From positions 1 to 49,810 of the forward strand of contig NZ_NWMV01000054.1 in NCBI RefSeq assembly GCF_002837145.1: a DNA stretch of 49,810 nucleotides. The letters run 5' to 3'. The position numbers and the translations under genes are program-made. Below the pieces are notes generated by a model, which searched no databases, was not told where the DNA came from, and saw nothing but the letters and a program-made list of their open reading frames with translations. Positions within the stretch are counted from its first letter, which is position 1, and each line of letters starts with the position of its first letter. This document shows positions 1-11,599 of this stretch, piece after piece. The DNA comes from Macromonas nakdongensis. Lineage in GTDB: Bacteria > Pseudomonadota > Gammaproteobacteria > Burkholderiales > Burkholderiaceae_C.

Positions 1-122
1 ACCGCCAGCAGCGCCCGGCCGGCGCTCAAGCCGCCGAGCGCCACCGTTTGTGCCTGGGCACCCGCCGCACCGGCCAGCGCCGCCATCAGCAGCCAGGGCG
101 CGGGGAGGTGGCGGGTGGGCAT
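1..122 (-). CDS. Retropepsin-like aspartic protease, N-terminal fragment (partial)
   Basis: Only the first 40 codons are present; the gene runs off the left edge on the minus strand. The ATG at 120-122 opens a short positively charged stretch (MPTRHLP), then a hydrophobic Ala/Leu-rich core and an AGAQAQ cleavage-like site, so the product is probably exported. The segment after it, QTVALGGLSAGRALLAV, resembles the start of the mature part of TIGR02281-type clan AA aspartic proteases, which I recall as a frequent neighbour of yajQ and murB in Comamonadaceae. The Asp-Thr/Ser-Gly catalytic motif would lie outside the window, so the family call is inference. The signal peptide is seen directly. 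The gene lies 19 bp downstream of the yajQ stop and could be cotranscribed with it. Confidence 0.5.
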   Translation of the reverse strand, partial: MPTRHLPAPWLLMAALAGAAGAQAQTVALGGLSAGRALLA

Positions 123-141
123 GGCGGAGGCGGCGCGGGGG

Positions 142-627
142 TCAGTCGCGGAAGTTCTTGAACGACAGCGGCAGGTCGCTCAGCTCTTTCTTGATCACGG
201 CCATGGCGGCCTGCAGGTCGTCGCGCTTGGCGCCGGTGACGCGCACCTCCTCGCCCTGGATGGCGGCCTGCACCTTGAGCTTGCTGCCCTTGATGGCCTG
301 CTGGATTTTCTTGCCGTCTTCGGTGGCGATGCCGTTGCGCACCTTCAGCACCTGTTTGACCTTGTCGCCGCCGATCTTTTCTACCTTGCCGGCGTCGATG
401 AAGCGCACGTCCACGCTGCGCTTGGTCAGCTTGTTTTTCAGGATGTCGTCGACCTGGGTGATCTGGAAATCGCTGTCGGCGTACAGGGTGATTTCCTTGT
501 CTTTCAGCTCGACGGCGGCCGAGCTGCCCTTGAAGTCGAAGCGGGTGCCGATTTCCTTGGCGGTTTGCTCCACGGCGTTTTTCACTTCGACGAGATTGGG
601 TTCCAGGACGGTGTCAAAAGAAGGCAT
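142..627 (-). CDS. yajQ: YajQ family nucleotide-binding protein
   Basis: The 161-residue product matches the YajQ (DUF520) family over its whole length, starting [21 protein letters not shown] and ending LSFKNFRD, which is the usual family length. YajQ proteins are small cytosolic proteins with two ferredoxin-like folds; members in Xanthomonas and Pseudomonas bind cyclic di-GMP, and others bind nucleotides or RNA. The conserved [11 protein letters not shown] segment is present. The gene is divergent from murB with a 31-bp gap. No good Shine-Dalgarno sequence precedes its ATG (GATCGAACCCC comes just before). Family assignment is secure; ligand and role in this organism are not visible from sequence. 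Confidence 0.95.
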   Translation of the reverse strand: MPSFDTVLEPNLVEVKNAVEQTAKEIGTRFDFKGSSAAVELKDKEITLYADSDFQITQVDDILKNKLTKRSVDVRFIDAGKVEKIGGDKVKQVLKVRNGIATEDGKKIQQAIKGSKLKVQAAIQGEEVRVTGAKRDDLQAAMAVIKKELSDLPLSFKNFRD

Positions 628-658
628 GGGGTTCGATCACGGATGAGACAATCCGCGC

Positions 659-1714
659 ATGTTAGTCGAGAACCACGTGGCGCTCCAGCGCCTGAACACT
701 TTTGGCATCGCAGCGCGCGCGCACCGGCTGGCGCGGGTGCGCAGCGAGGCCGAATTGCAGGCCCTGATCCGCCACCCGGACTGGCGCGCCGACGAGGTGT
801 TCGTACTCGGCGGGGGCAGCAACATCGTGCTGACCGGCGACCTGCGCGCACTGGTGCTGAAGGTGGAAGTGGCGGGCCGCCGCCTGCTGCAGGAAACCGA
901 CAAGGGCTGGCTGGTGGAGGCCGGCGCTGGCGAGCCGTGGCACGGCTTTGTGGCCTGGACGCTGGCCCAGGGCTGGCCGGGGCTGGAGAACCTGGCGCTG
1001 ATCCCGGGCACGGTGGGCGCTTCGCCGGTGCAGAACATCGGCGCCTACGGGGTGGAGCTGCAGGACCGTTTTCACGGCCTGGACGCCATCGACCTGGAAA
1101 CCGGCGAGCCCTTCAGCCTGAACGCGGCGCAGTGCGGTTTCGGCTACCGCGATTCTGTCTTCAAGCACGCCCGTGCCGGCGCACATGGCTTCGGCCTGGC
1201 CGGGCGGGCGCTCATCACCCGCGTGCGCTTCTGGTTGCCCAAGCCGTGGCAGCCGGTGCTGGGTTACCTGGACCTGGAACGCAAGATGGCCGAGACCGGC
1301 ATCCATGCGCCGTCGGCCCAGCAGCTGTTTGACTGGATCTGTGACATCCGCCGCGCCAAGCTGCCGGACCCGGCCGTCATCGGCAACGCCGGCAGCTTTT
1401 TCAAGAACCCCACGGTCACGCCCGAGCAGTGCGTCGACATCATCGGCCGCGACCCGAAGGTGGTGCACTACCCCATGCCGGACGGCAGCATCAAATTGGC
1501 CGCGGGCTGGTTGATCGACGCCTGCGGCTGGAAAGGCAAGACCGTGGGCCACGCCGGCGTCTACGAGAAGCAGGCGCTGGTGCTGGTGAACCGCGGCGAT
1601 GCCGAACACCCCTGCACCGGTGGCGAGGTGATGACGCTGGCCAAGGCCATCCAGACCAGCGTGTACGAGCGTTTTGGCATCCGGCTGGAGCCGGAGCCGG
1701 TGGTGGTGGGCTGA
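659..1714 (+). CDS. murB: UDP-N-acetylenolpyruvoylglucosamine reductase MurB
   Basis: MurB uses NADPH and FAD to reduce UDP-GlcNAc-enolpyruvate to UDP-MurNAc, the second committed step of peptidoglycan precursor synthesis in the cytosol. The 351-residue product has the E. coli-type (type I) length. It shows the FAD-binding GGGSNIVLTGD at residues 51-61, the PGTVGASPVQNIGAYGVE block near 117-134, and GNAGSFFKNP near 242-251, which carries the catalytic serine. The start is fixed by the conserved N-terminal NTFGIAA. No Shine-Dalgarno sequence is seen; a -10-like GACAAT at 647-652 lies only 6 nt before the ATG, which may mean a leaderless mRNA. Confidence 0.97.
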   Translation: MLVENHVALQRLNTFGIAARAHRLARVRSEAELQALIRHPDWRADEVFVLGGGSNIVLTGDLRALVLKVEVAGRRLLQETDKGWLVEAGAGEPWHGFVAWTLAQGWPGLENLALIPGTVGASPVQNIGAYGVELQDRFHGLDAIDLETGEPFSLNAAQCGFGYRDSVFKHARAGAHGFGLAGRALITRVRFWLPKPWQPVLGYLDLERKMAETGIHAPSAQQLFDWICDIRRAKLPDPAVIGNAGSFFKNPTVTPEQCVDIIGRDPKVVHYPMPDGSIKLAAGWLIDACGWKGKTVGHAGVYEKQALVLVNRGDAEHPCTGGEVMTLAKAIQTSVYERFGIRLEPEPVVVG

Positions 1715-1727
1715 TCGTGAGGTGCGC

Positions 1728-2726
1728 ATGGTGAGCAAGCAGCGTGGCTGGCGACGTGCCGCCGTGTGGGTCCTGGCGGGCCTGTTGGCGGTGGTGCTGG
1801 CCGTGGCCCTGGGGCCGCGCAACGCCTACGGGCCCGATGAGCCCGCCCCCCGGCCGGCCTTGCCGGTCGACCCGAAGCAACTCGACGCCTGGCTGGTGCA
1901 GTCCGAAAGCGCCTACCCCGACATCCGGCCGGGTACCGCCAAAGGCGTCGTCTGGCACGGCGAGACGGGACAGCGCACGCCGTGGGCGGTGGTGTACCTG
2001 CACGGCTTCAGCGCCTCGCGGCTGGAGGTGGCGCCGCTGCCGGAACGGGTGGCGCAGCGGCTGGGCGCCAACGTCTTCTACACCCGCCTCAGCGGCAATG
2101 GGCGCACCGGGCAGGCCATGGGCGAAGCCCGTGTGCAGGACTGGTTGGCCGACACGGTCGAGGCGGTGCGCATCGGCCGCCTCTTGGGCGATCGGGTGCT
2201 GGTGCTGGCCACGTCCACCGGCGGCACCCTGGGCACCTGGCTGGCCACCCGCCCCGAAGGCGCGGACGTGAGCGCCTACGTCTTCATCTCGCCCAACTTC
2301 GGCCCGAAGAACCGCCTGTCCGAGCTGATCAACGGACCCTGGGGCCAGCAGCTGGCGTTCTGGCTGGAGGGTGAGATGCGCGGCGAGGTCTCGGGCAAGC
2401 CCGACGAGGCGCGTGGCTGGACCGAGCGCTACGCCACCCGGGCGCTGTTCCCCATGATGGCGCTGGTCCAACACGTGCGCGACAGCGATTTGTCGGCGTT
2501 TCGCACCCCGGTGCTGGTGTTCTACGCCCCGGGCGACCGCACCGTGGAGCCCGAGCAGACCCGCCAGGTGTTCGCGCGCCTGGGCAGCCCGCGCAAGACG
2601 CTGGAAGCCGTCAATTACAGCGAGGCCGAAGGCCAGCACGTGCTGGCCGGCGACATCCGTGCGCCCCGGGCCACCGGGCCCATGACCGAACGCATCCTGG
2701 GCTGGCTCGCCGAACAGGATTTGTGA
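1728..2726 (+). CDS. Alpha/beta hydrolase with N-terminal membrane anchor
   Basis: The 332-residue product begins with a basic stretch (MVSKQRGWRR) and one hydrophobic segment at about residues 10-28, so it is membrane-anchored or exported. An alpha/beta-hydrolase domain follows. VYLHGFSASRLE near residue 90 is the oxyanion-hole loop. ATSTGGTLG near 161-169 is the nucleophile elbow (Ser about 163, with Ala in place of the first Gly). YAPGDRTV near 265 supplies the acid and EGQHVLAGD near 301 the histidine. Substrate is unknown; lipase or thioesterase-like activity is possible. The ATG at 1728 is preferred over an earlier in-frame start at 1674 inside murB, because it gives the clean signal anchor. 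It starts 13 bp after murB and is probably cotranscribed. Confidence 0.8.
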   Translation: MVSKQRGWRRAAVWVLAGLLAVVLAVALGPRNAYGPDEPAPRPALPVDPKQLDAWLVQSESAYPDIRPGTAKGVVWHGETGQRTPWAVVYLHGFSASRLEVAPLPERVAQRLGANVFYTRLSGNGRTGQAMGEARVQDWLADTVEAVRIGRLLGDRVLVLATSTGGTLGTWLATRPEGADVSAYVFISPNFGPKNRLSELINGPWGQQLAFWLEGEMRGEVSGKPDEARGWTERYATRALFPMMALVQHVRDSDLSAFRTPVLVFYAPGDRTVEPEQTRQVFARLGSPRKTLEAVNYSEAEGQHVLAGDIRAPRATGPMTERILGWLAEQDL

Positions 2727-2739
2727 GCCTGCAGCCAGC

Positions 2740-3951
2740 TCAGTGATCGGCGGCGTCGGGGTGCCGGCTCGGCGTCGCTGGGGGCAGTGCCAGCGTCCAG
2801 GCCAGCCGCGCGCCTACTGTCGCCATCAGCCCCGCGACCCAGAAGATGGCCGCCACCCCAACCACCGTGCCGGACGAGCCGAACACCAGGGGCATGCACA
2901 CGCTGGAGGCGCTCACCGTCATCAGCCGCAGGCCCAGGGCCTTGCCGATGCGTTCGGGCGGGGTGATCTGGTGCAGCGTGCTCAACACCATGGGCTGCAG
3001 CGCGCCCAGGGTCCAGCCCAGCACCAGCGAGCAGGCCGCGGCCACCCAGGCGTTGGGCACGAAGGGGTAGAGCGCCAGCAGCCCCCCGGTGGCGGCCAGG
3101 CAACTGCCCATCAGGGCGTGTTCCGGCCAGCCCGCGGTCAGGCGCGGCAGCATGGGCCGAGCGATCGCGGCCGACGCGGCGAAAGCGGCCAGGATGAAGC
3201 CGATCACCGACGCGCTGAAGCCGCGCTCGTGTCCCAGCATGGGCACGACGAAGGCGTGCACGTCCCAGCAGGTGGCCACGATCCAGGCCGTGGCCAGCAG
3301 GCGGCGCATGCGCGTGTGCTGCAGCAGCCTGCCGCTGGCGGCGGTGGCCGGTGCCGCGGCGCCGCGTGGGGCCGTTTTTTCGGGCACGCCGCGCACCCAG
3401 AACCAGCTCGACAGGGCCAGCACACCCACGGTGGCACAGGCCCAGCGCAGCGCGGTGGTGTCCAATGCCGTGGCGCCGGCGTGGTCCAGGATCAGCCCGC
3501 ACAGGGCCGGTCCGATCAGGTTGGCCATGGGCGGCGCCAGCGACAGCCAGCCCCACAGCTCGCGCCGTTCCTGCACGCTGCATTCCACCATACCCGCGCG
3601 CCGCTGCACCGACACCTGGGCCAGCCCCATGGCGCCGCCGGCCAGCAGCGCCGCCACGCAGAACGCGGCGTAGCTGGCCCCAATGGCCGCCACCGCCGCG
3701 CCGCCACCCGACAGGGCCAGACACAGCCGCCAGGGCAACTGCAGGCCGCGGCGGTCCACCAGCTTGCCCCAGGGCAGGGCCATGAGCACGTTGCTGGCGG
3801 CGAACAGCGCGATCAGCCCGCCGATGGCGAGCGCCCCATGCCCGTGGTGCAGCGCGTACAGCGGCAAGGCCATGCGCAGGCCGGTCATGCAGGCGTGCAC
3901 CGACACCTGACCGACGATGAGCCGGGCCAGAAGGCGTTTGGAAGCAACCAT
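2740..3951 (-). CDS. MFS transporter
   Basis: The 403-residue polytopic protein shows about twelve hydrophobic segments and the MFS loop 2-3 signature WGKLVDRRG near residues 60-69. It has a drug-exporter-like profile (LPLYALHHG, GFILAAFAASAAIARP). A short cytosolic N-terminus (MVASKRLLARL) precedes the first helix. It lies downstream of argG on the same strand but is separated from it by an intrinsic terminator, so it is probably its own unit. It converges with the alpha/beta-hydrolase gene across a 13-bp gap. Family is clear; substrate and direction of transport cannot be read from the sequence. Confidence 0.88.
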   Translation of the reverse strand: MVASKRLLARLIVGQVSVHACMTGLRMALPLYALHHGHGALAIGGLIALFAASNVLMALPWGKLVDRRGLQLPWRLCLALSGGGAAVAAIGASYAAFCVAALLAGGAMGLAQVSVQRRAGMVECSVQERRELWGWLSLAPPMANLIGPALCGLILDHAGATALDTTALRWACATVGVLALSSWFWVRGVPEKTAPRGAAAPATAASGRLLQHTRMRRLLATAWIVATCWDVHAFVVPMLGHERGFSASVIGFILAAFAASAAIARPMLPRLTAGWPEHALMGSCLAATGGLLALYPFVPNAWVAAACSLVLGWTLGALQPMVLSTLHQITPPERIGKALGLRLMTVSASSVCMPLVFGSSGTVVGVAAIFWVAGLMATVGARLAWTLALPPATPSRHPDAADH

Positions 3952-3968
3952 GGACCGCTGAAATGCAG

Positions 3969-3990
3969 AAAAGGCCGGTCGCCCGGCCTT
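3969..3990 (-). terminator. Rho-independent terminator of argG
   Basis: On the minus strand an 8-bp perfect stem (AAGGCCGG with CCGGCCTT, arms 3983-3990 and 3971-3978, loop GCGA) is followed by a short T run. It lies 20 bp past the argG stop and just before the MFS gene, so it should end the ppnP-argG transcript. Confidence 0.8.
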
Positions 3991-4010
3991 CGGTGTCTGC
4001 CTGCCGGGGC

Positions 4011-5342
<1,332 letters not shown>

Positions 5343-5356
5343 TCAGCTCCCTGGAA

Positions 5357-5674
5357 TCAACCGAAGTGGCAGATGTAGTGGTAGGCCTCGGTCACACGGA
5401 TCTCGAAGCTGCTGTTGCCCGGGATGCTGAATTTCTCGCCGGGGCCGGATTTCAGCCAAACGTCGGTGCCGGCCAGTTTGTATTCGCAGCCACCGGCCAC
5501 GCATTCCATGATTTCGGGCGCGCCGGTGTTGAAGGTCAGGGTGGCGGGCAGCACCACACCGACCGACTTCTTGGTGCCATCGGGGAAGGTGATGCCGTGG
5601 CTGACGCACTTGCCGTCGAAGTACACGCTGGCTTGGGTGTTGACGGACACGCCGGAGATTTGGGTGGTGCTCAT
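5357..5674 (-). CDS. ppnP: Pyrimidine/purine nucleoside phosphorylase PpnP
   Basis: The 105-residue product matches the PpnP (YaiE, DUF1255) family: a small single-domain cupin-like protein with GKCVSHGITFPDGTKKSVGV and a C-terminal FEIRVTEAYHYICHFG. PpnP enzymes phosphorolyse several purine and pyrimidine nucleosides to the base and ribose 1-phosphate, serving nucleoside salvage. The gene sits 17 bp upstream of argG on the same strand and is likely cotranscribed with it. The gap upstream (5675-5803) holds only a weak TAAAAT -10-like box (5739-5744, minus strand) with no clear -35, and a 5-bp hairpin at 5709-5725. Confidence 0.93.
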   Translation of the reverse strand: MSTTQISGVSVNTQASVYFDGKCVSHGITFPDGTKKSVGVVLPATLTFNTGAPEIMECVAGGCEYKLAGTDVWLKSGPGEKFSIPGNSSFEIRVTEAYHYICHFG

Positions 5675-5803
5675 GGGGGTGGGGTGGAAAGGTGGCTGAA
5701 CAGGGGGTGGCCGCGCAGAACGGCCAGGTCAACCCTGCATTTTAGGGGAGGCGTTGGTGCCGCAGGCGGGCAGGTGCCTGGACGCGTCGGCCGGGGTGGG
5801 GTT

Positions 5804-6151
5804 TCAGCCGCGTTCGGCCCAGTCGTCCGGGGCAAAACCCACGGTCACGTCGCCGTTGCTCCACTCCACCACGGGTCGCTTGATCACGCTGGCGTGCTGC
5901 GCCATCAGGCCGTGGGCGCTGGCTTCGTCGGTCAGGCCGGCCTGCACGGCAGGGTCCAGCTTGCGCCAGGTGGTGCCTTTGCGGTTGACCAGTTTTTCCA
6001 GCCCGACCTGCGCCACCCAGTGTGGCAGCCGGGGTTCCGGCACGCCCTGCTTCTTAAAGTCGTGGAACTCGTGTGCCACCCCGTGTTCGTCCAGCCAGGT
6101 GCGGGCTTTTTTCACGGTGTCGCAGTTGGGGATGCCGTAAACCTTGATCAT
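5804..6151 (-). CDS. ArsC/Spx family reductase-like protein (YffB type)
   Basis: The 115-residue product has the thioredoxin-like ArsC/Spx fold signature MIKVYGIPNCDTVKKARTWL, with one N-terminal Cys (residue 10) and no CxxC. It continues through FHDFKKQGVP and the C-terminal SVIKRPVVEW block, where an Arg-Pro motif is conserved in ArsC-type proteins. It resembles E. coli YffB more than true arsenate reductases, and no ars genes are nearby, so arsenate reduction should not be assumed. The start MIKVYG is chosen by family alignment; an in-frame ATG at 6160 would add three residues. It is divergent from folC. Confidence 0.85.
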   Translation of the reverse strand: MIKVYGIPNCDTVKKARTWLDEHGVAHEFHDFKKQGVPEPRLPHWVAQVGLEKLVNRKGTTWRKLDPAVQAGLTDEASAHGLMAQHASVIKRPVVEWSNGDVTVGFAPDDWAERG

Positions 6152-6238
6152 GCAGGGCATTGTGCCGGAATATCTGTGCCCGACCGGGCTGGTGGCACTG
6201 CGACAATACCGTTTTCGAATTGCCACCACCCTTTGCCC

Positions 6239-7570
6239 ATGAACGCGCTCCCTACCACCCTGGCCGATTGGCTCGCCCATTGCGAACGCCTGCACCCCAA
6301 GACCATCGACATGGGGCTGGACCGGGTGCGCGAGGTGGCTGCGCGCCTCAACGGCGGTCAGGGCCTGGTGCTGCCGTGCCCGCTCATCACCGTCGGCGGC
6401 ACCAACGGCAAGGGTTCCACCTGCGCCATGCTGGAGGCCATCTACCTGCAGGCCGGCTACCGCACGGGCGTCTACACCTCGCCGCACCTGGTGCATTTCC
6501 AGGAACGCTGTCGGGTGCAGGGCGAGGCCGTGGCGCCCGAAGCCCTGTTGCCGGCGTTTGCCGAGGTCGAGGCCGCGCGCCGCGGTGGCCCCGGCCAAGC
6601 CGAGGTGTCGCTCAGTTACTTCGAGTTCACCACCCTGGCCATCGTGCTCACCCTGGCCCGTGCCGGGCTGGACGTGATCGTGCTGGAGGTGGGGTTGGGC
6701 GGCCGCCTGGACGCGGTCAACGTGTTCGACACCGATTGCGCCGTCATCACCAGCGTGGACCTGGACCACGTGGAATACCTGGGCCCGGACCGCGAATCCA
6801 TCGGTTACGAAAAAGCCGGCATCATGCGCACCGGCCGCCCGGTGGTGGTGAGCGACCCGGTGCCGCCGCAGAGCGTGCTCGACCGGGCGCTGGAAATCGG
6901 TGCCGACCTGTACCGCGCTGGGCGCGACTTCACCTGCGGGGGCGACAAGCAGCAGTGGAACTGGGCCGGGCGCAGCCGCCGCTACGCCGGCCTCGCCTAC
7001 CCGGCCTTGCGCGGTGCCAACCAACTGGTCAACGCCGCCGGGGTGCTGGCGGTGGTGGAGGCCCTGCACCCGCGCCTGCCGGTCACCGCGCAGGCGGTGC
7101 GCAACGGCCTGGCGCTGGTGGAGTTGCCTGGGCGCTTCCAGATCGTGCCCGGCCAGCCCACCCTGGTGCTGGACGTGGCGCACAACCCCCACGCCGTGGC
7201 CGCCCTGGCCGAAAACCTGGACGCCATGGGCTTCTACCCCACCACCCATGCGGTGTTCGGGGCCATGGCCGACAAGGACCTGCGCCCCATGTTCGAGCGC
7301 GTCAACCCGATGATCGACCGCTGGTATTTCACCGACCTGCCCCTGCCGCGTGCGGCCCCGGCGTTGGACCTGGCCGCCATCTGGCAGGGTGTCAACACCC
7401 GCCCCGATGCCCGCGCCAGCCAGCACGCCTCGCCCCAGGCGGCGCTGGCGGCGGCGGTCGCGGCCGCCGACCCGGCTGATAGAATCGTGGTTTTCGGATC
7501 CTTTTTCACCGTGGGTGGCGTGCTGCACGACGGTGTGCCGCGCTTGTCCGCCAAGCACCTGCAGGCCTGA
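6239..7570 (+). CDS. folC: Bifunctional dihydrofolate synthase / folylpolyglutamate synthase
   Basis: FolC adds L-glutamate to dihydropteroate and extends folate polyglutamate tails using ATP, in the cytosol. The 443-residue product starts MNALPTTLADWLAHCERLHPK and shows the Mur-ligase-type P-loop VGGTNGKGST near residues 51-60, TSPHLVHFQER, the metal/ATP-binding EVGLGGRLDAVN, DHVEYLG, and the C-terminal LDVAHNPHA. The start at 6239 is set by the family N-terminus; the reading frame extends far upstream without meaning. It heads the forward cluster folC-SPOR-cvpA-purF-metZ-gltX. A TAGAAT box built from an unusual AGA codon lies near its 3' end (7480-7485). Confidence 0.97.
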   Translation: MNALPTTLADWLAHCERLHPKTIDMGLDRVREVAARLNGGQGLVLPCPLITVGGTNGKGSTCAMLEAIYLQAGYRTGVYTSPHLVHFQERCRVQGEAVAPEALLPAFAEVEAARRGGPGQAEVSLSYFEFTTLAIVLTLARAGLDVIVLEVGLGGRLDAVNVFDTDCAVITSVDLDHVEYLGPDRESIGYEKAGIMRTGRPVVVSDPVPPQSVLDRALEIGADLYRAGRDFTCGGDKQQWNWAGRSRRYAGLAYPALRGANQLVNAAGVLAVVEALHPRLPVTAQAVRNGLALVELPGRFQIVPGQPTLVLDVAHNPHAVAALAENLDAMGFYPTTHAVFGAMADKDLRPMFERVNPMIDRWYFTDLPLPRAAPALDLAAIWQGVNTRPDARASQHASPQAALAAAVAAADPADRIVVFGSFFTVGGVLHDGVPRLSAKHLQA

Positions 7571-7634
7571 CGCCTCGGCGCCCGCTGCCCACGCACCCCC
7601 GGCGCCGCCGGGCCACCCTTAGCGAAACCGGCGA

Positions 7635-8369
7635 ATGTTCAATCTCCGTTCTGGCGGGCAGGGCAGTTCCAGCCCGTCGCAGCCCCCTTCCATCGAGGCC
7701 ATTCGTCGCCGCGCGCGCCACCGCCTGATCGGTGCCAGCGTGCTGGTGCTGGCCGGTGTGGTGGGTTTCCCGCTGTTGTTCGACACCCAGCCACGCCCGA
7801 TCGCCGTGGACATCCCGATCGACATTCCCGCCAAGAACGCGGTGCCGCCCCTGGCCATGCCCGGGGCGACCGGCCCGGCCGCCGTGAAGGTGGAGGGCCT
7901 GGCCGAGCGCGAGGAAGTGGTGCCGGCCACCCCGGCGCCCCAACCCGAGTCCGCCGCGCCGGAAGCGGCCCGTCCGGTCGGATCGGGCACGCCCGCGGTC
8001 CCGTCCGCGGTGGTCGCATCCCCCGCTCCTGCGGCCCCCAAGGCCCCGGCCGAACCGGCTGCGCCCGTCCAACCGGCGCCGCCCTCCGAAGCGGCTCGGG
8101 CCCAGGCCCTGCTCGACGACAAACCCGCAGCGCCTGCCGCCGCCCGCATCGTCGTGCAGGTGGGTGCCTTTGCCGAGCAGGCCCGGGCCCAGGAGGTGCG
8201 CAGCCGGCTGGAGCGCGCCGGTCTGAAAACCTACACCCACGTGGCCGAAACCTCCGAGGGTAAGCGCATCCGCGTGCGCCTGGGGCCGTTCGCGTCGCGC
8301 GCCGAAGCCCAGAAAGCCGCCGACAAGGTCAAGGCCCTGGGCCTGCCGGCGGCCCTCCTGACCCTGTGA
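7635..8369 (+). CDS. SPOR domain-containing protein (DedD/FtsN-like)
   Basis: The 244-residue product has a cytosolic basic N-terminus (residues 1-29, with RRRARHR), one transmembrane helix at about 30-49, a long Ala/Pro-rich periplasmic linker (about 60-165), and a C-terminal SPOR domain (about 168-244: IVVQVGAFAEQARAQEVRSR and VRLGPFASRAEAQKAADKVK). SPOR domains bind denuded glycan strands at the division septum, so a role in cell division is likely. The order folC-SPOR-cvpA-purF is the common one in Burkholderiales and in gammaproteobacteria (folC-dedD-cvpA-purF). Its stop overlaps a GTG that could start cvpA. Confidence 0.9.
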   Translation: MFNLRSGGQGSSSPSQPPSIEAIRRRARHRLIGASVLVLAGVVGFPLLFDTQPRPIAVDIPIDIPAKNAVPPLAMPGATGPAAVKVEGLAEREEVVPATPAPQPESAAPEAARPVGSGTPAVPSAVVASPAPAAPKAPAEPAAPVQPAPPSEAARAQALLDDKPAAPAAARIVVQVGAFAEQARAQEVRSRLERAGLKTYTHVAETSEGKRIRVRLGPFASRAEAQKAADKVKALGLPAALLTL

Positions 8370-8371
8370 GT

Positions 8372-8857
8372 ATGGGCGGCGTCGATATTTTCTTTCTGCT
8401 GGTGCTGCTGGCCTCGCTGGTGCTGGGGCTGTGGCGCGGCCTGGTCTACGAAGTGTTGTCCCTCGTTGGCTGGGTCCTGGCCTTTTTCCTGGCCCAGTGG
8501 TACGCCGAAGACGCGGCCGCCTATCTGCCCCTGGGCAGCACCGCCGAGCCCTTGCGCTACGCCGCCGGTTTTGCGGTGGTCTTCATCGCCACGGCCTTCG
8601 CGTCGGCGTTCGTCGCCTGGCTCATCCAAAAAGGCATCGAAAGTGTGGGCCTGCGCCCGGTGGACCGGGCCCTGGGGGCCGCTTTCGGTGCCCTGCGCGG
8701 TGTGGTCATCCTGCTGGCGCTGGCGCTGGTGGTGAACATGACGCCCCTGAAAGAAGAAGAGGCCTGGCGCACTTCGGTCGGGGCAGGGTGGCTCCATGCC
8801 GGCCTGCGCACCGCCAAAGGCGCCATGCCCGAAAACATTGCCCAGTATTTCCCTTGA
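8372..8857 (+). CDS. cvpA: CvpA family membrane protein
   Basis: The 161-residue protein has four predicted hydrophobic helices and the family start GGVDIFFLLVLLASLVLGLWRGLVYEVLSLVGW. CvpA was first linked to colicin V production and is an inner-membrane protein with roles in envelope homeostasis; its molecular function is unsettled. I place the start at ATG 8372 because the family N-terminus aligns there. A GTG at 8366 overlapping the previous stop would add two residues. It lies immediately upstream of purF, its usual partner. Confidence 0.92.
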   Translation: MGGVDIFFLLVLLASLVLGLWRGLVYEVLSLVGWVLAFFLAQWYAEDAAAYLPLGSTAEPLRYAAGFAVVFIATAFASAFVAWLIQKGIESVGLRPVDRALGAAFGALRGVVILLALALVVNMTPLKEEEAWRTSVGAGWLHAGLRTAKGAMPENIAQYFP

Positions 8858-8872
8858 ATCCAGGACCTGTAC

Positions 8873-10378
<1,506 letters not shown>

Positions 10379-10381
10379 GCC

Positions 10382-11599
10382 GTGGCCGATTCTTCGTGGC
10401 AACACCTGCGGCGCGAGACCCTGGCGGTGCGCGCGGCGGTGCCGCGCAGCCAGTACGGTGAAAATTCCGAGGCGCTGTACCTGACCAGTGGCTACGTGCA
10501 GCCCGACGCGGCCACCTCGGCGCGCCGTTTCGGCGGCGAGGAAGACGGTTACACCTACGGCCGCTCCGGCAACCCCACCGTCACCAGCTTCGAGCAGCGC
10601 CTGGCCGCGCTGGAAGGCGCCGAGGCCTGCATGGCCACCGCGTCGGGCATGTCGGCCATCATGCTGATGTGCTTCAGCCTGCTCAAGGCCGGCGACCACG
10701 TCATCATTTCGCAGTCGATGTTCGGCTCCACGCTCAAGCTGATCGGCAGCGAGTTCGGCCGCTTCGGGGTGGAAACGTCCATCGTGCCGCAGACCGACCT
10801 GGCGGCCTGGCAAGCGGCCATCCGGCCCAGCACCCGCCTGCTGTTCGCCGAAACCCCCACCAACCCGCTGGGCGAGGTGTGCGACATCGCCGCCCTGGCC
10901 GCGCTGGCGCATAACGTTGGTGCGCTGTTGGCGGTGGACAACTGCTTTGCCACCCCCGCGTTGCAGCGCCCGATCGAGCTGGGCGCCGACATCGTCATGC
11001 ACTCCGGCACCAAGTACCTGGACGGACAAGGCCGCGTGATGGCCGGCGCCCTGTGCGCCCGCGAGCAGTTGGTGGTCGAGAAATTCCTGCCGGTGCAGAA
11101 GAACTCGGGCATGGTGCTGTCGCCCTTCAACGCCTGGGTCGTGCTCAAAGGCCTGGAAACGCTGGACCTGCGCATGCAGGCGCAAAGCGCCCTCACGCTG
11201 GAACTGGCGCAGTGGCTGGAAGCCCACCCCGCCGTGGCCCGGGTCTATTACCCCGGCTTGGCCAGTCACCCGCAGCACGAACTGGCCATGCGGCAGATGA
11301 ACGGACTGGGTGGCGCGGTGCTGTCGTTTGACGTGAAAGCCAGCAGCTCCGAGCAGGCCCGCGCCCGCGCTTTCCATGTGCTGGACCAGCTGCAGGTGCT
11401 GTCGCTCTGCACCAACCTGGGCGACACCAAAACCCTGTGCACCCACCCCGCCAGCACCTCGCACGGCAAGCTCACCGAAGCGCAGCGCCAGGCCGCCGGC
11501 ATCGGCCAGGGTCTGGTCCGCGTCGCCGTCGGCCTGGAACACCCGCAAGACGTGCAAGACGACCTGGCCCGTGGCCTGAACACCCTGGATACCCTATGA
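10382..11599 (+). CDS. metZ: O-succinylhomoserine sulfhydrylase
   Basis: The 405-residue product belongs to the PLP-dependent Cys/Met metabolism (gamma) family. It shows [20 protein letters not shown], the AETPTNP segment, and the PLP lysine in [12 protein letters not shown] (Lys near residue 211). In Burkholderiales the enzyme directly downstream of purF is typically MetZ, which makes homocysteine from O-succinylhomoserine and sulfide; MetB or MetC activity cannot be excluded from motifs alone. It uses a GTG start preceded by AGGAG. The stop overlaps the gltX ATG (ATGA). Confidence 0.93.
   Translation: MADSSWQHLRRETLAVRAAVPRSQYGENSEALYLTSGYVQPDAATSARRFGGEEDGYTYGRSGNPTVTSFEQRLAALEGAEACMATASGMSAIMLMCFSLLKAGDHVIISQSMFGSTLKLIGSEFGRFGVETSIVPQTDLAAWQAAIRPSTRLLFAETPTNPLGEVCDIAALAALAHNVGALLAVDNCFATPALQRPIELGADIVMHSGTKYLDGQGRVMAGALCAREQLVVEKFLPVQKNSGMVLSPFNAWVVLKGLETLDLRMQAQSALTLELAQWLEAHPAVARVYYPGLASHPQHELAMRQMNGLGGAVLSFDVKASSSEQARARAFHVLDQLQVLSLCTNLGDTKTLCTHPASTSHGKLTEAQRQAAGIGQGLVRVAVGLEHPQDVQDDLARGLNTLDTL

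Noticed and set aside
5804-6151. Arsenate reductase ArsC as a resistance gene
   Set aside because: The protein aligns better with the YffB/Spx-like branch, and no arsR, arsB or acr3 gene is nearby, so resistance should not be inferred.
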